Notes: generated from the sequence alone by a model not told the origin. A stretch of 64,000 nt of DNA from Thalassolituus sp006212115 (GCF_040372045.1 NZ_BAABWH010000007.1); one strand, 5' to 3'; shown: positions 34,252 through 43,742, counted from the stretch's first letter. Made by a program: numbers and translations.

Positions 34252-36879
34252 TCAGACCCGAGTCTGAGCCCAGTTTTCAAAGGCGCTCAGTGCATCAGCA
34301 ATACCTTCTGGTTTCTGACCACCGGCCTGTGCCATCTCAGGCTTACCGCCGCCGCGACCGTCGACGTACGCAGCACACTCTTTAACAGCATCACCCGCTT
34401 TCGCTTTGCCGATCAGATCTTTTGTCACACCAGCTAGCAGAGTCACTTTGCCTTCATTGGCGGACGCTAACATAATCAAGGCAGAGCCCAGTTTGTTTTT
34501 CAGCTGATCCATGGTGTTACGCAATGCAGGCACATCAGCGCCTTCCAGCTCAGCGGCGAGTATCTTCACACCATTCACTTCTTTCGCCTGGCCAGCAAGA
34601 TCTGATCCTGCACTTGAAGCCAACTTACTCTTCAGTGCTTCCAGCTCTTTTTCCAGCTGACGACTACGCGCAATAAGCTGTTCAACTTTGTCGCCAACAT
34701 TATCAGTAGAGCCTTTCAGCGAACGAGCAATACCATTCAGGGTCGCTTCTTCACGAGCAACAAAGTCGAGAGCGGCCTGGCCAACAACGGCCTCTATGCG
34801 TCGAATACCCGCTGCGATACCGCTCTCTGAACTGATTTTCAGAAAACCGATATCCCCTGTACGCTGTGCATGAGTACCGCCGCACAGTTCGATCGAGAAG
34901 TCATCCATTCCCATCGAAAGCACGCGCACTTCATCGTCGTACTTTTCGCCAAACAGCGCCATCGCACCCGCGGCTTTCGCATCGTCAATGTTCATCAGGC
35001 GCGTTGCAACAGGTGTATTCGCCCGGATTTGCGCATTCACCAATGTTTCAATTTCAGCGATTTCCTCTGGCTTAACTGCTTCCAGATGAGAGAAGTCAAA
35101 ACGTAGCTTATCGTAGGTAACCAAGGACCCTTTCTGCGCCACGTGCTCACCAAGAACATGACGCAGTGCTGCATGCAACAGGTGTGTCGCAGAGTGGTGA
35201 ATCGCAGTCGAAGCCCGTTTTTCTGCATCGACACTTGCCGTCAGCTGATCACCAAGCGCAACGGCGCCTTCAACCAGTACACCTTGATGCAGGTGGTTCT
35301 TGCCTTCTTTGGTCGTATCTTTCACCTGAAAAACAACGCCGTCGGCTTTAAGGAAACCGGTGTCCCCGGCCTGACCACCACTTTCTGCATAAAAAGCCGT
35401 TTCATCGAGAACCAGGACGGCTTCGTCGCCAGCCTTCAGCTGCTCCACTTTTTCGCCGCCGACAAACAAAGCTTTGACCGTGCCGGTATTTTCCAGAGAT
35501 TCGTATCCGAGAAAGCCGGTTTCACCATCGAGATCCAAGCCTTTGCCGTAATCTGCAGAGAAATTGCCTGCAGCACGCGCGGTTTCACGTTGCTTCTCCA
35601 TCGCGACGTTAAAGCCGTCTTCATCGACTTTCAGGTCACGTTCCCGGGCTACGTCAGCAGTCAAATCCAGCGGAAAACCATACGTATCATACAGTTTGAA
35701 CGCAGTTTCACCCGAAATCGTATCGCCACTCATATCAGCGATGGCACCATTGAGGATCGCCATTCCCTTATCCAGAGTTTTGGCGAACTGCTCTTCTTCG
35801 ATACGCAGTACTTTCTGAACGTGTTCAGACAGGTTAACCAACTCAGGGTAGGCTTCACCCATTTGCTCACACAGCGCCGGAACCAACTTGTTAAAGAAGC
35901 CTGCTGACGCACCCAGCATATGCCCATGACGCACTGCGCGACGAATAATACGACGCAGAACATAACCACGGCCTTCGTTGGATGGCAGCACGCCATCGAC
36001 GATCAGGAAACTGGTAGAGCGGATGTGGTCAGCGATGACACGGAGTGACTTGTTCTCGGTGTCTTTACAACCTGTCAGTTCGCCTGCAGCCTTTAGTAAT
36101 GCCTGAAAAATATCGATTTCGTAGTTGCTGTGCACGCCCTGCATAATCGCAGAAATACGTTCCAGCCCCATGCCGGTATCAACGGATGGCTTTGGCAACG
36201 GCAGCATTTCGCCATCGGCTTTACGCTCAAACTGCATGAAAACGTTGTTCCAGATTTCGATGAATCGGTCACCGTCCTCTTCCGGCGTGCCCGGAGGCCC
36301 ACCCCAGATGTGCTCACCGTGGTCGTAAAAAATCTCGGTACACGGACCGCAAGGGCCAGTGTCACCCATCTGCCAGAAATTATCAGACGCATATCTCGCG
36401 CCTTTGTTGTCTCCAATACGCACGATCTTGTCTTCAGGAACACCCACTTTCTTGTTCCAGATATCAAACGCTTCGTCATCCTCGGCGTAGACGGTCACCA
36501 TGAGTTTCTCGACAGGCAGGTTCAGCCACTCCTTGGAAGTCAGAAACTCCCATGCATAGCTGATCGCATCATCTTTGAAATAATCACCGAAACTGAAGTT
36601 ACCCAACATCTCAAAGAAGGTGTGGTGACGCGCGGTGTAGCCCACGTTTTCTAAATCGTTGTGCTTGCCACCTGCACGTACGCAACGCTGGGACGATGTC
36701 GCTCGTGTGTAGCTACGGACATCATTACCCAGAAAACAGTCCTTAAACTGCACCATACCGGCATTAGTAAACAGCAAAGTAGGATCATTCCCCGGCACAA
36801 GCGGGCTTGATGCAACGACCTCGTGGCCTTTAGAGGCAAAAAAATCGAGGAAGGCCTGACGGATTTCTGAGCTTTTCAT
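34252..36879 (-). CDS. alaS: alanyl-tRNA synthetase
   Basis: This 875-residue class II synthetase begins MKSSEIRQAFLDFFASKGHEVVASSPLVPGNDPTLL, the standard AlaS N-terminus. The editing-domain metal motif is present as HHSATHLLH (HxxxH) and CGGTHAQ (CxxxH), and a C-terminal DHHA1 domain follows, with GRGGGKPEMAQAGG near the end. It charges tRNA-Ala and hydrolyses Ser- and Gly-tRNA-Ala. The ATG at 36879 gives the family start; six upstream codons are open, and no strong SD is seen at either position. The gene normally follows recX; here a cassette of about 5 kb intervenes. Confidence 0.97.
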   Translation of the reverse strand: MKSSEIRQAFLDFFASKGHEVVASSPLVPGNDPTLLFTNAGMVQFKDCFLGNDVRSYTRATSSQRCVRAGGKHNDLENVGYTARHHTFFEMLGNFSFGDYFKDDAISYAWEFLTSKEWLNLPVEKLMVTVYAEDDEAFDIWNKKVGVPEDKIVRIGDNKGARYASDNFWQMGDTGPCGPCTEIFYDHGEHIWGGPPGTPEEDGDRFIEIWNNVFMQFERKADGEMLPLPKPSVDTGMGLERISAIMQGVHSNYEIDIFQALLKAAGELTGCKDTENKSLRVIADHIRSTSFLIVDGVLPSNEGRGYVLRRIIRRAVRHGHMLGASAGFFNKLVPALCEQMGEAYPELVNLSEHVQKVLRIEEEQFAKTLDKGMAILNGAIADMSGDTISGETAFKLYDTYGFPLDLTADVARERDLKVDEDGFNVAMEKQRETARAAGNFSADYGKGLDLDGETGFLGYESLENTGTVKALFVGGEKVEQLKAGDEAVLVLDETAFYAESGGQAGDTGFLKADGVVFQVKDTTKEGKNHLHQGVLVEGAVALGDQLTASVDAEKRASTAIHHSATHLLHAALRHVLGEHVAQKGSLVTYDKLRFDFSHLEAVKPEEIAEIETLVNAQIRANTPVATRLMNIDDAKAAGAMALFGEKYDDEVRVLSMGMDDFSIELCGGTHAQRTGDIGFLKISSESGIAAGIRRIEAVVGQAALDFVAREEATLNGIARSLKGSTDNVGDKVEQLIARSRQLEKELEALKSKLASSAGSDLAGQAKEVNGVKILAAELEGADVPALRNTMDQLKNKLGSALIMLASANEGKVTLLAGVTKDLIGKAKAGDAVKECAAYVDGRGGGKPEMAQAGGQKPEGIADALSAFENWAQTRV

Positions 36880-37109
36880 ACGGATGCGTGATTCCAAACG
36901 AGTCCACTGGTAATAAGCCGAGCAGTATAGCGTTTTGTAGGCCTGAGTCCCACAGTAATACTCGAGCTCCTTTGAGTAAGGCAGCCATCTGAAGCACTAC
37001 AACACTCGCACGCGCAACTGAATTCTGCGAAGAGGGCCTCAGGTCTTGACTTATGACTGAAACGGATAAAATATAACTACATTCGAATATTTAAATTATA
37101 GGAAGATTT

Positions 37110-37313
37110 ATGAACATAGACAAACTGGTTTTTGCCATAGCAGGCACCTTCATACTCGCAAGCGTAATCTTGTCCCAATTGCATTCGACTTACTGGTTGC
37201 TGTTCACTGGTTTTGTCGGTCTGAATATGCTGCAAGCCGCATTCACCGGGTTCTGCCCCCTGGCAAAGATTCTTAAACGCTTCGGTGTTCGATCCGGTTG
37301 CGCGTTAAACTGA
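37110..37313 (+). CDS. DUF2892 small inner-membrane protein
   Basis: A 67-residue protein with two hydrophobic helices (about 5-24 and 28-46) and the DUF2892 signature GFVGLNMLQAAFTGFCPLAKILKRFGV. DUF2892 is the transmembrane module also found in YgaP-type rhodanese proteins; the conserved Cys in GFCP may matter for sulphur chemistry. The SD AGGAAG lies before the ATG. A palindromic ATTCGAAT (37081-37088) lies in the leader and could be an operator for an ArsR-type repressor, but no such gene is nearby. The 230 bp between alaS and this gene are otherwise empty. Confidence 0.82.
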   Translation: MNIDKLVFAIAGTFILASVILSQLHSTYWLLFTGFVGLNMLQAAFTGFCPLAKILKRFGVRSGCALN

Positions 37314-37392
37314 ATATCAAAAAGGCTTTGGCGGAATTCAACACGCCAACGCCTTATTCCGTATGTATACTGGCCTCTTTATTGGGGGTGAT

Positions 37393-38364
37393 ATGCAACG
37401 TCTATTTTTCGTACTTTCTGCGCTTATTTTCAGCATCAGCGCGCACGCAACTGATTGGGAAGAGTATCCAGAATCGCTGCCTCAGTTCAGCTTTCCCGGT
37501 GATTCTCTTAAACAACAGTGGGACAACCTGACACGTCTGACTCAAGTCGCTTATCCAGACGAAAACTGGATTATATCGATGATGACAGACTACCCGCGTC
37601 TGGCTCATCACATGATGGTTCTTGGTTCGGACCCCGATTCTCATCCAGCTGTTTTTAAAGCTATTCAAGACAGCGACTACTCAGACCTCGCAGCAGCAGT
37701 TCAGGAAGTCTGGCGGTTACATTACAGCGGCCACTACCGCGAAGCATATAAACTGGGTATGCAGCTCGGGCCATTTGGTGAAGTTCCTGCCATCTATTCC
37801 CGTCTGGTTCACGCCACCCTACTGATCGATGACCACGATGAAAAAATGAGTGAGTTTTCAGAGTCGGCAGCACTCTCTAACGAAGGGTTGACGCTGGCAC
37901 CAGAATATCGCTTCGCTGAGTTTGGCCTAGTTTACGCCAAGGTACGCATGCTCGAGTTACTGAGTACAGGGGAAGCGCGCAGCTCCGGCTATATTCCGAT
38001 TGCTCAGGACAAATTAGACAAGCTTCAGGAATACGCTCCGGACCGGGGGGCTTACCCACTCACTCGCGGTGGCCTTGAGGCGGGTATTGTCGAGCGCGTT
38101 GGCTCGTTCCTTGGCAGCATTACCTACGGCGCAACAGAGAGCAGTGCGATCGAAACTTTCGAGCTGGCGCGGAAGTTACTGCCGGACATGGCGATCGTTT
38201 ATAACGAGTACTCGGTAGGCTTAAAACGACTGGATGAGGACGACTTCCGTAAAGAGATACGCGAGTTACTCAATACCTGTATTAGTCTGACGCCCGTTAA
38301 TGCTGAAGATGCATTAAACCAGATGCACTGCAAACGAAGCCTTGAAAAGAATACAAAGGACTAA
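37393..38364 (+). CDS. exported helical-repeat protein, unknown
   Basis: This 323-residue protein was not recognised as a named family. It has a signal peptide (MQRLFFVLSALIFSISAHA), then a mature part that is mostly alpha-helical with TPR-like spacing (for example QEVWRLHYSGHYREAYKLGMQLG and ALSNEGLTLAPEYRFAEFGLVYAKVRMLELL). The C-terminus has two Cys in LLNTCISLTP and MHCKRSL. The start at 37393 follows GGGGGTGAT. It is 4 bp upstream of the small membrane protein gene and forms an operon with it and the epoxide-hydrolase-like gene. Confidence 0.65.
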   Translation: MQRLFFVLSALIFSISAHATDWEEYPESLPQFSFPGDSLKQQWDNLTRLTQVAYPDENWIISMMTDYPRLAHHMMVLGSDPDSHPAVFKAIQDSDYSDLAAAVQEVWRLHYSGHYREAYKLGMQLGPFGEVPAIYSRLVHATLLIDDHDEKMSEFSESAALSNEGLTLAPEYRFAEFGLVYAKVRMLELLSTGEARSSGYIPIAQDKLDKLQEYAPDRGAYPLTRGGLEAGIVERVGSFLGSITYGATESSAIETFELARKLLPDMAIVYNEYSVGLKRLDEDDFRKEIRELLNTCISLTPVNAEDALNQMHCKRSLEKNTKD

Positions 38365-38368
38365 TCCG

Positions 38369-38611
38369 ATGGAAAGTAGTGGTGTGATTTACCTTGCAAT
38401 GCTGCCCGCAATGGCGCTCACCATGCTCCACTTAGGAATTGGACCGTTTGGCCATCCAAGCATGATCAGACACCACAAAGCTTTTCTGCGAATACCAAAA
38501 GTAATAAGAATAATAATTCAGGCAGTCTGCGTCGTTGTCCTTGTGGCCGGCGCGGCACAAATGCTTGGCGTAATTGATCTCACCACCTCTGCAGACAACC
38601 CAGCTGAATGA
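38369..38611 (+). CDS. small inner-membrane protein, unknown
   Basis: An 80-residue protein with two predicted transmembrane helices (about 6-27 and 47-67) separated by a basic loop (IRHHKAFLRIPKVIRI). The family was not recognised. SD AAAGGA precedes the ATG. It is sandwiched between the exported helical protein (4-bp gap) and the hydrolase (8-bp gap), so it is part of that operon and unlikely to be spurious. Confidence 0.62.
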   Translation: MESSGVIYLAMLPAMALTMLHLGIGPFGHPSMIRHHKAFLRIPKVIRIIIQAVCVVVLVAGAAQMLGVIDLTTSADNPAE

Positions 38612-38619
38612 GAGGAATC

Positions 38620-39480
38620 ATGGACACTACCCACATTTATAACGGCCCGATAGGACTGGAAACCCGACACGCAGGCCCGATTGACGGCGAAGTCGTCATT
38701 CTGCTGCACGGATTCCCCGAGTGCTGGAGCACCTGGCGTCACCAGATTCCAGCCCTCGCAGAAGCAGGCTATAGGGTATTCGTACCGAACATGCGCGGTT
38801 ACGGACAATCATCAAAACCTGCTGATGTCAGCGATTACCATGTCGACGAGCTTATTAAAGATGTCGACGCCATCCGTCGCTATGCAGACGTTGAGAAGGT
38901 ACACCTTGTAGGTCACGACTGGGGAGCTATGGTCGCCTGGTGGTATGCACTCAATAAGCCAGAACAGCTTGCCAGCCTGAGCATTCTGAACGTTCCTCAC
39001 CCAACTGTGTTTCTTGGCACCCTACGCAAAAGCCCGATGCAGATGCTGAAAAGCTGGTATGTTTTTTACTTCCAGATCCCTTATTTGCCCGAGCTGACAC
39101 TGCCGGTTAATAAGTTCTTTTTCTTCAGAGATATTCTCAGGCGCACCTCCAACAAAGGCAGTTACAGTGACGAGGACTTCCGCGAACTACAGAAGCACTG
39201 GAGCATACCCGGCGCGATGCGTGCCATGGTGAATTACTATCGGTCAGCAATGCGTAGCCAACCAAAGTCACCGAACGGCGATAGGATCAAAACCCCCACC
39301 CAGATTCTGTGGGGAGAACACGATCTGGCGCTGACACTGGATATGGCGCGAGGCAGTGAGAAGTATCTCGAGAATGGAGCTCTGACGACGTATCCGGACG
39401 CGACACACTGGCTGGCACACGATAAGCCAGAAGAAGTGTCCGAACGTTTGGTCACGCATTTCCGCAGTTATCCCGCCTGA
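38620..39480 (+). CDS. alpha/beta hydrolase, epoxide-hydrolase-like
   Basis: This 286-residue hydrolase has the HGFPE oxyanion motif at residues 30-34 and the nucleophile elbow GHDWG with Asp100, the hallmark of epoxide hydrolases and haloalkane dehalogenases rather than serine esterases. The distal His is in DATHWLAHD near the end, and the acid is probably in GEHDLALT. Lid-domain Tyr residues are present. The motif combination favours epoxide hydrolase; the substrate is unknown. SD AGAGGA precedes the ATG at 38620. It is the last gene of the 37393-39480 operon, followed by a 12-bp inverted repeat. Confidence 0.82.
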   Translation: MDTTHIYNGPIGLETRHAGPIDGEVVILLHGFPECWSTWRHQIPALAEAGYRVFVPNMRGYGQSSKPADVSDYHVDELIKDVDAIRRYADVEKVHLVGHDWGAMVAWWYALNKPEQLASLSILNVPHPTVFLGTLRKSPMQMLKSWYVFYFQIPYLPELTLPVNKFFFFRDILRRTSNKGSYSDEDFRELQKHWSIPGAMRAMVNYYRSAMRSQPKSPNGDRIKTPTQILWGEHDLALTLDMARGSEKYLENGALTTYPDATHWLAHDKPEEVSERLVTHFRSYPA

Positions 39481-39487
39481 TCTGAGC

Positions 39488-39538
39488 CGTAAAAGTCGGG
39501 GGGGGGTGGTAATTCGCCACTATTTTCCGACTTTTACG
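39488..39538. terminator. stem-loop with 12-bp perfect arms and a run of nine G
   Basis: CGTAAAAGTCGG (39488-39499) pairs perfectly with CCGACTTTTACG (39527-39538). The loop starts with the rest of a G9 run and has an inner GTGG/CCAC. No T-run follows the stem, so intrinsic termination is not certain. It separates the hydrolase from ndh. Confidence 0.5.
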
Positions 39539-39585
39539 CCCTTTCCCAGTATAATGCCGCCAATTTTCTTTATAGGGGGTATCCC

Positions 39586-40872
39586 ATGCAACGAATCGTC
39601 ATCGTCGGCGGCGGCGCAGGTGGATTGGAATTGGCAACACAGCTGGGGCGTAAACTCGGCAAAAAGAATAAAGCCGAGATCCTGTTAATTGACGCCAACC
39701 CAACACACCTTTGGAAGCCGCTTCTGCACGAAGTGGCAACCGGTGCGCTGGATTCTGGCATTGATGAACTGAATTATCGCGCTCATGGAAAGAAGCACGG
39801 ATTTCAATTTCAGATTGGCCGCATGAGTGGCCTGAACCGGGAAGATAAGTCGGTCGTATTGAGCGCTATGCTAGACGACAGCGGCGAGGAAGTGTTGCCG
39901 CAGCGTACAGTCAGCTACGACACACTCGTTATTGCGCTTGGCAGCGTCACGAATGATTTCGGCACCGCCGGTGCAGCAGATCATTGCATATTCCTCGATA
40001 GCCGCTTACAGGCAGAGCGCTTTCATAAACTACTGCTGAATGAATTTCTGCGATGCAGCAACGCTGACGAACCACGTCCGCTCGAGGTTGCTATTGTTGG
40101 CGCTGGAGCTACGGGTGTTGAACTGTCTGCTGAGCTCTATAACACGGCAGAAATCATGGCTGCTTATGGCCTTAAAAATGTATCTCCAGAGCAACTCAAA
40201 GTCCGCTTAATTGAAGCCGGGACGAGGATATTACCCGCTCTTCCTCCGCGTCTCTCTGCTGCAGCCAAACGTGAACTGGAAGCGCTTGGCGTCGAAGTTC
40301 TCACCGACACCAAAGTGACGGAGGTCACCAACAAAGGTTTTATCAACGACGCTGGCGAGACAATTACCGCTGCAATCCGGGTTTGGGCTGCAGGCGTGAA
40401 GGCACCAGAGTTTATGGCGACCCTTGGGCTCGAGACAAACCGTGCGAATCAATTAGTTGTTAACGCCAGCCTACAGACGGAAGACGAAAGTATCTTTGCA
40501 CTGGGTGACTGCTGCAGCGTCATAGACAAAGCAACCGGGAAACCGGTCCCCCCTCGTGCTCAAGCTGCTCATCAGCAATCCAGCCACCTTGTTAATGCAT
40601 TGAGTGCACGTCACAAGGGCAAAGACATGCCGGAGTTTGTCTACAAGGATAAAGGCTCTCTGGTCTCACTCAGCCGCTATAGCACGGTGGGAAGCCTGAT
40701 GGGGAATCTGACCAAAGGATCAATGATGATAGAGGGAAGACTGGCCAGACTCGTTTACGTGTCACTTTACCGCCTTCATCAGGTGGCATTGCATGGCTAT
40801 TGGCACACTCTGTTGCTGAGCGTGGTCGGCCACATCAATAAAGTTATTCGTCCTCGACTGAAATTGCACTGA
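39586..40872 (+). CDS. ndh: type II NADH dehydrogenase (non-proton-pumping)
   Basis: A 428-residue flavoprotein with an N-terminal FAD-binding motif VIVGGGAGGLELATQLG, the NAD-binding motif EVAIVGAGATGVELSAEL (about 166-183), and the FAD-contact ALGDCC in SIFALGDCCSV. A hydrophobic, basic C-terminus (RLVYVSLYRLHQVALHGYWHTLL) would anchor it to the membrane. It oxidises NADH and reduces quinone without pumping protons. The coding end overlaps the convergent AraC gene by 29 bp. It has its own upstream region after the stem-loop at 39488. Confidence 0.92.
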   Translation: MQRIVIVGGGAGGLELATQLGRKLGKKNKAEILLIDANPTHLWKPLLHEVATGALDSGIDELNYRAHGKKHGFQFQIGRMSGLNREDKSVVLSAMLDDSGEEVLPQRTVSYDTLVIALGSVTNDFGTAGAADHCIFLDSRLQAERFHKLLLNEFLRCSNADEPRPLEVAIVGAGATGVELSAELYNTAEIMAAYGLKNVSPEQLKVRLIEAGTRILPALPPRLSAAAKRELEALGVEVLTDTKVTEVTNKGFINDAGETITAAIRVWAAGVKAPEFMATLGLETNRANQLVVNASLQTEDESIFALGDCCSVIDKATGKPVPPRAQAAHQQSSHLVNALSARHKGKDMPEFVYKDKGSLVSLSRYSTVGSLMGNLTKGSMMIEGRLARLVYVSLYRLHQVALHGYWHTLLLSVVGHINKVIRPRLKLH

Positions 40873-41884
40873 TTGCCGATAGATACGCCTGGCGATAATC
40901 TCCAGGCGTTGACCCCGTCCAGCGACGAAAAGCCTTGTAGAAGGCGCTGGGCTCGGTATAGCCCACTTTATAAGCCACTTCATACAACGGCATATCGCCT
41001 TCGCATATCAGTTTCATCGACAGCCCCTGACGGGCTTCATCAAGCAGGTTCTGATAAGTAGTACCAAGTGCGCGCAGTCGCCGTTGTAAATTACGGACAC
41101 TGATTCCAAGTTGGTCGGCCACGCCTTCCTGAGTCACGTTTCGTCGAATCAGGCACATCTCAAGAATGTCTTTCAGTTCTGCATACAGCTCAAGATGCTC
41201 ACGAAAACGCTGATCTTGACGAATCAGCTCACGCTGGACGCTTTTGAACAAGACGGGCTGAGGGTCCGGCCCCGGACGCTCCCACGCTTCGCGGCTTATT
41301 TCCAGCATGTAGAAGCCGTCGGTTTTGTTAACCGCAATATTGGTCAATTCTTCAGCACGCTTGCGATCCGATACCTCGGACTCTGGCAGGTGCATGCATA
41401 AATCACCAAGATCGTAGCTGGCCCCTAACGCATTACGACACACACCCGCCATGATGACGACGGCGGCAGCCAGTTGAAGTGGCGAAACATGTCGCTCGGG
41501 GTGACGCTCGACCGAAATGGTTACCGCACCGTTTTGCACAGCATTTATCTGGTAACGCAAACTACCGGTCGATAGATAGACGTATGGAATCAGGGCTTCA
41601 ATACCCTTTTTGAGCGACTGAGCACAGCGCAGCAGTCTTTGCAGCGGCATGTCCCTCTCGGCCATGTAGATGCCAAGATCAAAGGCAAGCAATGAATCGT
41701 TTAATTCGCGCGCTACGAAGTCGTACGCATCGGCCACCCGATCCGTAAGCACCCATCTTGGTAGGGGCAGCTGTGGATCGATATCCAGCACACGCCAGAG
41801 TTGATCCATATCTACGCCCCGGCCGTCCCAATAATTCAGCAGGTGCTGTACTAGTACGATGTCGACCTGAGCCGTCGGTGCCAT
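40844..41884 (-). CDS. AraC-family regulator (ArgR/OruR-like)
   Basis: This 346-residue regulator has an N-terminal arabinose-binding-like sensing domain (about 20-205) and a C-terminal AraC domain (about 235-335) with NVTQEGVADQLGISVRNLQRRL and YEVAYKVGYTEPSAFYKAFRRWTGSTPGDYRQAYL. The ATG at 41884 gives the usual family N-terminus; the longer frame to 41974 has no good SD. It is convergent with ndh and overlaps it by 29 bp. It ends the accessory cassette between alaS and recX. The 294 bp upstream to recX hold no gene. Confidence 0.87.
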   Translation of the reverse strand: MAPTAQVDIVLVQHLLNYWDGRGVDMDQLWRVLDIDPQLPLPRWVLTDRVADAYDFVARELNDSLLAFDLGIYMAERDMPLQRLLRCAQSLKKGIEALIPYVYLSTGSLRYQINAVQNGAVTISVERHPERHVSPLQLAAAVVIMAGVCRNALGASYDLGDLCMHLPESEVSDRKRAEELTNIAVNKTDGFYMLEISREAWERPGPDPQPVLFKSVQRELIRQDQRFREHLELYAELKDILEMCLIRRNVTQEGVADQLGISVRNLQRRLRALGTTYQNLLDEARQGLSMKLICEGDMPLYEVAYKVGYTEPSAFYKAFRRWTGSTPGDYRQAYLSAISAISVEDE

Positions 41885-42178
41885 TTCCTTACCCAATATT
41901 CGATTCCTATGAACATTCAGACAGTTAACGTTTGTTCTTTTTTCTGTCACAGTGAATGTTCCGTACCTGCGCACCTTGAGTCAATAGACTGAGGCGACAC
42001 TGCCCGGTTAGGCACGAATTTAGGTGTATGAAACTATATATCCATACGGAGCAATGAGAACGATTGGCACTTTAAGGCCTGAATAGAGGCTTATTTCTCA
42101 GGTCATGATGGGTGCATAGCACCGCATTAGTAAGTGCTAACCTTCCCGTTGGGGCAGTAAAAATATCAGCAGCTTAGC

Positions 42179-42667
42179 TCAACAGGAGACACCGGAAGAC
42201 ACGTCGTCCAACGCATGCTGGATCTGATCACTATTAAATCCGCGATAAGACAAAAAACGCCAAAGCTTTGCTTTCACTTCAGGGGAATATGAGCCCAGCG
42301 ACTGGGCTTTCTTACGGGCAACCTCGACCGCCATGTCGTACCAGTCTTCTTCTGATTCTTCGAACGCCCATTCGATCAAACCATCTGAAATGCCTTTCTC
42401 ACGGAGCTCTTGCCGAAGTCGGAGTGGACCCAACCCTCGACCCGCTCGCGAACGAAGAAACATAGAGGCGAAACGTTCATCTGACTGCCAGTTGTTCTCG
42501 GCGAGTTCGTCTAAAACGTATTCAAGGTCGTCAGAGGATGCGGCTTTAGGAGAGAGTTTGCGCCACAACTCGCGACGCGAATAGTCACGGCGGGAGAGTA
42601 GATCTACCGCCGCGTGTTTGAGACCTGAACGCTCAAGCGGCTCAGGCTTCTGCTTCTTCGTCTGCAT
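42179..42667 (-). CDS. recX: RecX, regulator of RecA
   Basis: This 162-residue protein of the RecX family has three-helix repeats: DLLSRRDYSRRELWRKL, LRSRAGRGLGPLRLRQELREKGI and LWRFLSYRGFNSDQIQHAL. It inhibits RecA filament formation. The start ATG at 42667 overlaps the recA 3' end by 26 bp; ATG 42691 is an alternative. The overlap means recX is read from the recA transcript, the normal arrangement. It ends at 42179 beside the accessory cassette rather than alaS. Confidence 0.92.
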   Translation of the reverse strand: MQTKKQKPEPLERSGLKHAAVDLLSRRDYSRRELWRKLSPKAASSDDLEYVLDELAENNWQSDERFASMFLRSRAGRGLGPLRLRQELREKGISDGLIEWAFEESEEDWYDMAVEVARKKAQSLGSYSPEVKAKLWRFLSYRGFNSDQIQHALDDVSSGVSC

Positions 42668-43673
42668 TCTCAGACTGCTCAACTGGCACATTCAATAGCT
42701 GTGCACGGATCTGACCTTCGATATCAGCGGCCATCTCTGGGTGATCTTCAAGGTACTGGGATGCATTCGCCTTGCCCTGACCTATCTTATCGCCCTGATA
42801 GCTGTACCACGCGCCAGACTTCTCAACGATGCCACACTTAACGCCAAGGTCGATGACCTCACCCATGTGGTAAATGCCCTTGCCGTACATAATCTGGAAT
42901 TCGGCTTGCTTGAACGGAGGCGACACTTTGTTTTTGACCACTTTCACGCGGGTTTCGTTACCAATAATCTCATCGCCCTGCTTAACAGAACCTGTACGAC
43001 GGATATCAAGGCGAACCGAAGAGTAGAACTTCAGCGCGTTACCACCAGTGGTTGTTTCAGGACTGCCGAACATAACGCCGATTTTCATACGGATCTGGTT
43101 AATAAAGATAACCAGACAGTTTGCATTCTTCACGTTGCCGGTAATCTTACGCAAAGCCTGAGACATCAGACGCGCCTGCAGACCAACGTGACTGTCGCCC
43201 ATTTCGCCTTCAATCTCAGCCTTAGGTGTCAGTGCAGCTACTGAGTCAACGACGATCACGTCAACAGCTCCTGAGCGCACCAGGCTGTCACAGATTTCTA
43301 ATGCCTGCTCACCGGTGTCTGGCTGAGAAACCAGCAGGCTGTCCAGGTCGATGCCTAGTTTTTCAGCGTACAGAGGGTCCAGAGCGTGTTCAGCATCGAT
43401 GATAGCAACTGTCTTACCGGCTTTCTGCGCCTGAGCCATGGCAGACAAACACATGGTTGTCTTACCGGAACTCTCTGGGCCGTAAATTTCAACGATTCGG
43501 CCCATTGGCAGACCACCAATACCGAGGGCGATATCAAGACTCAGGGAACCCGTTGAAACTGCTGGGATAGCTTCGCGAGGCTGCTCTCCCATTTTCATGA
43601 TGGCACCTTTGCCGAACTGGCGTTCAATCTGGCCGAGCGCTGCGTCGAGGGCTTTCTGTTTGTTCTGGTCCAT
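42642..43673 (-). CDS. recA: RecA recombinase
   Basis: A 343-residue recombinase with Walker A GPESSGKTT at residues 65-73 and an acidic C-terminus (ENADEEAEA). It mediates strand exchange and LexA autocleavage. The ATG at 43673 with AAGGA upstream is the normal family start (MDQNKQKALDAALGQIERQFGKG). Its promoter (43761-43789) is flanked by two LexA boxes, so it is under SOS control. recX overlaps its end. Confidence 0.98.
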   Translation of the reverse strand: MDQNKQKALDAALGQIERQFGKGAIMKMGEQPREAIPAVSTGSLSLDIALGIGGLPMGRIVEIYGPESSGKTTMCLSAMAQAQKAGKTVAIIDAEHALDPLYAEKLGIDLDSLLVSQPDTGEQALEICDSLVRSGAVDVIVVDSVAALTPKAEIEGEMGDSHVGLQARLMSQALRKITGNVKNANCLVIFINQIRMKIGVMFGSPETTTGGNALKFYSSVRLDIRRTGSVKQGDEIIGNETRVKVVKNKVSPPFKQAEFQIMYGKGIYHMGEVIDLGVKCGIVEKSGAWYSYQGDKIGQGKANASQYLEDHPEMAADIEGQIRAQLLNVPVEQSENADEEAEA

Positions 43674-43742
43674 GCTCAGTTCCTTGGTCTTAGTTTTGGT
43701 CTTGGTCATCGTCGTCTTTAATTTGCGTCAGTGTGCTTAGGT

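Noticed and set aside
37081..37088. ATTCGAAT palindrome as an ArsR/BigR operator for DUF2892
   Set aside because: Only 8 bp, no repressor gene nearby, and AT-rich surroundings make chance likely.
38620..39480. Haloalkane dehalogenase
   Set aside because: The Asp nucleophile fits both, but HGFPE and the lid Tyr pattern fit epoxide hydrolases better; neither is proven.
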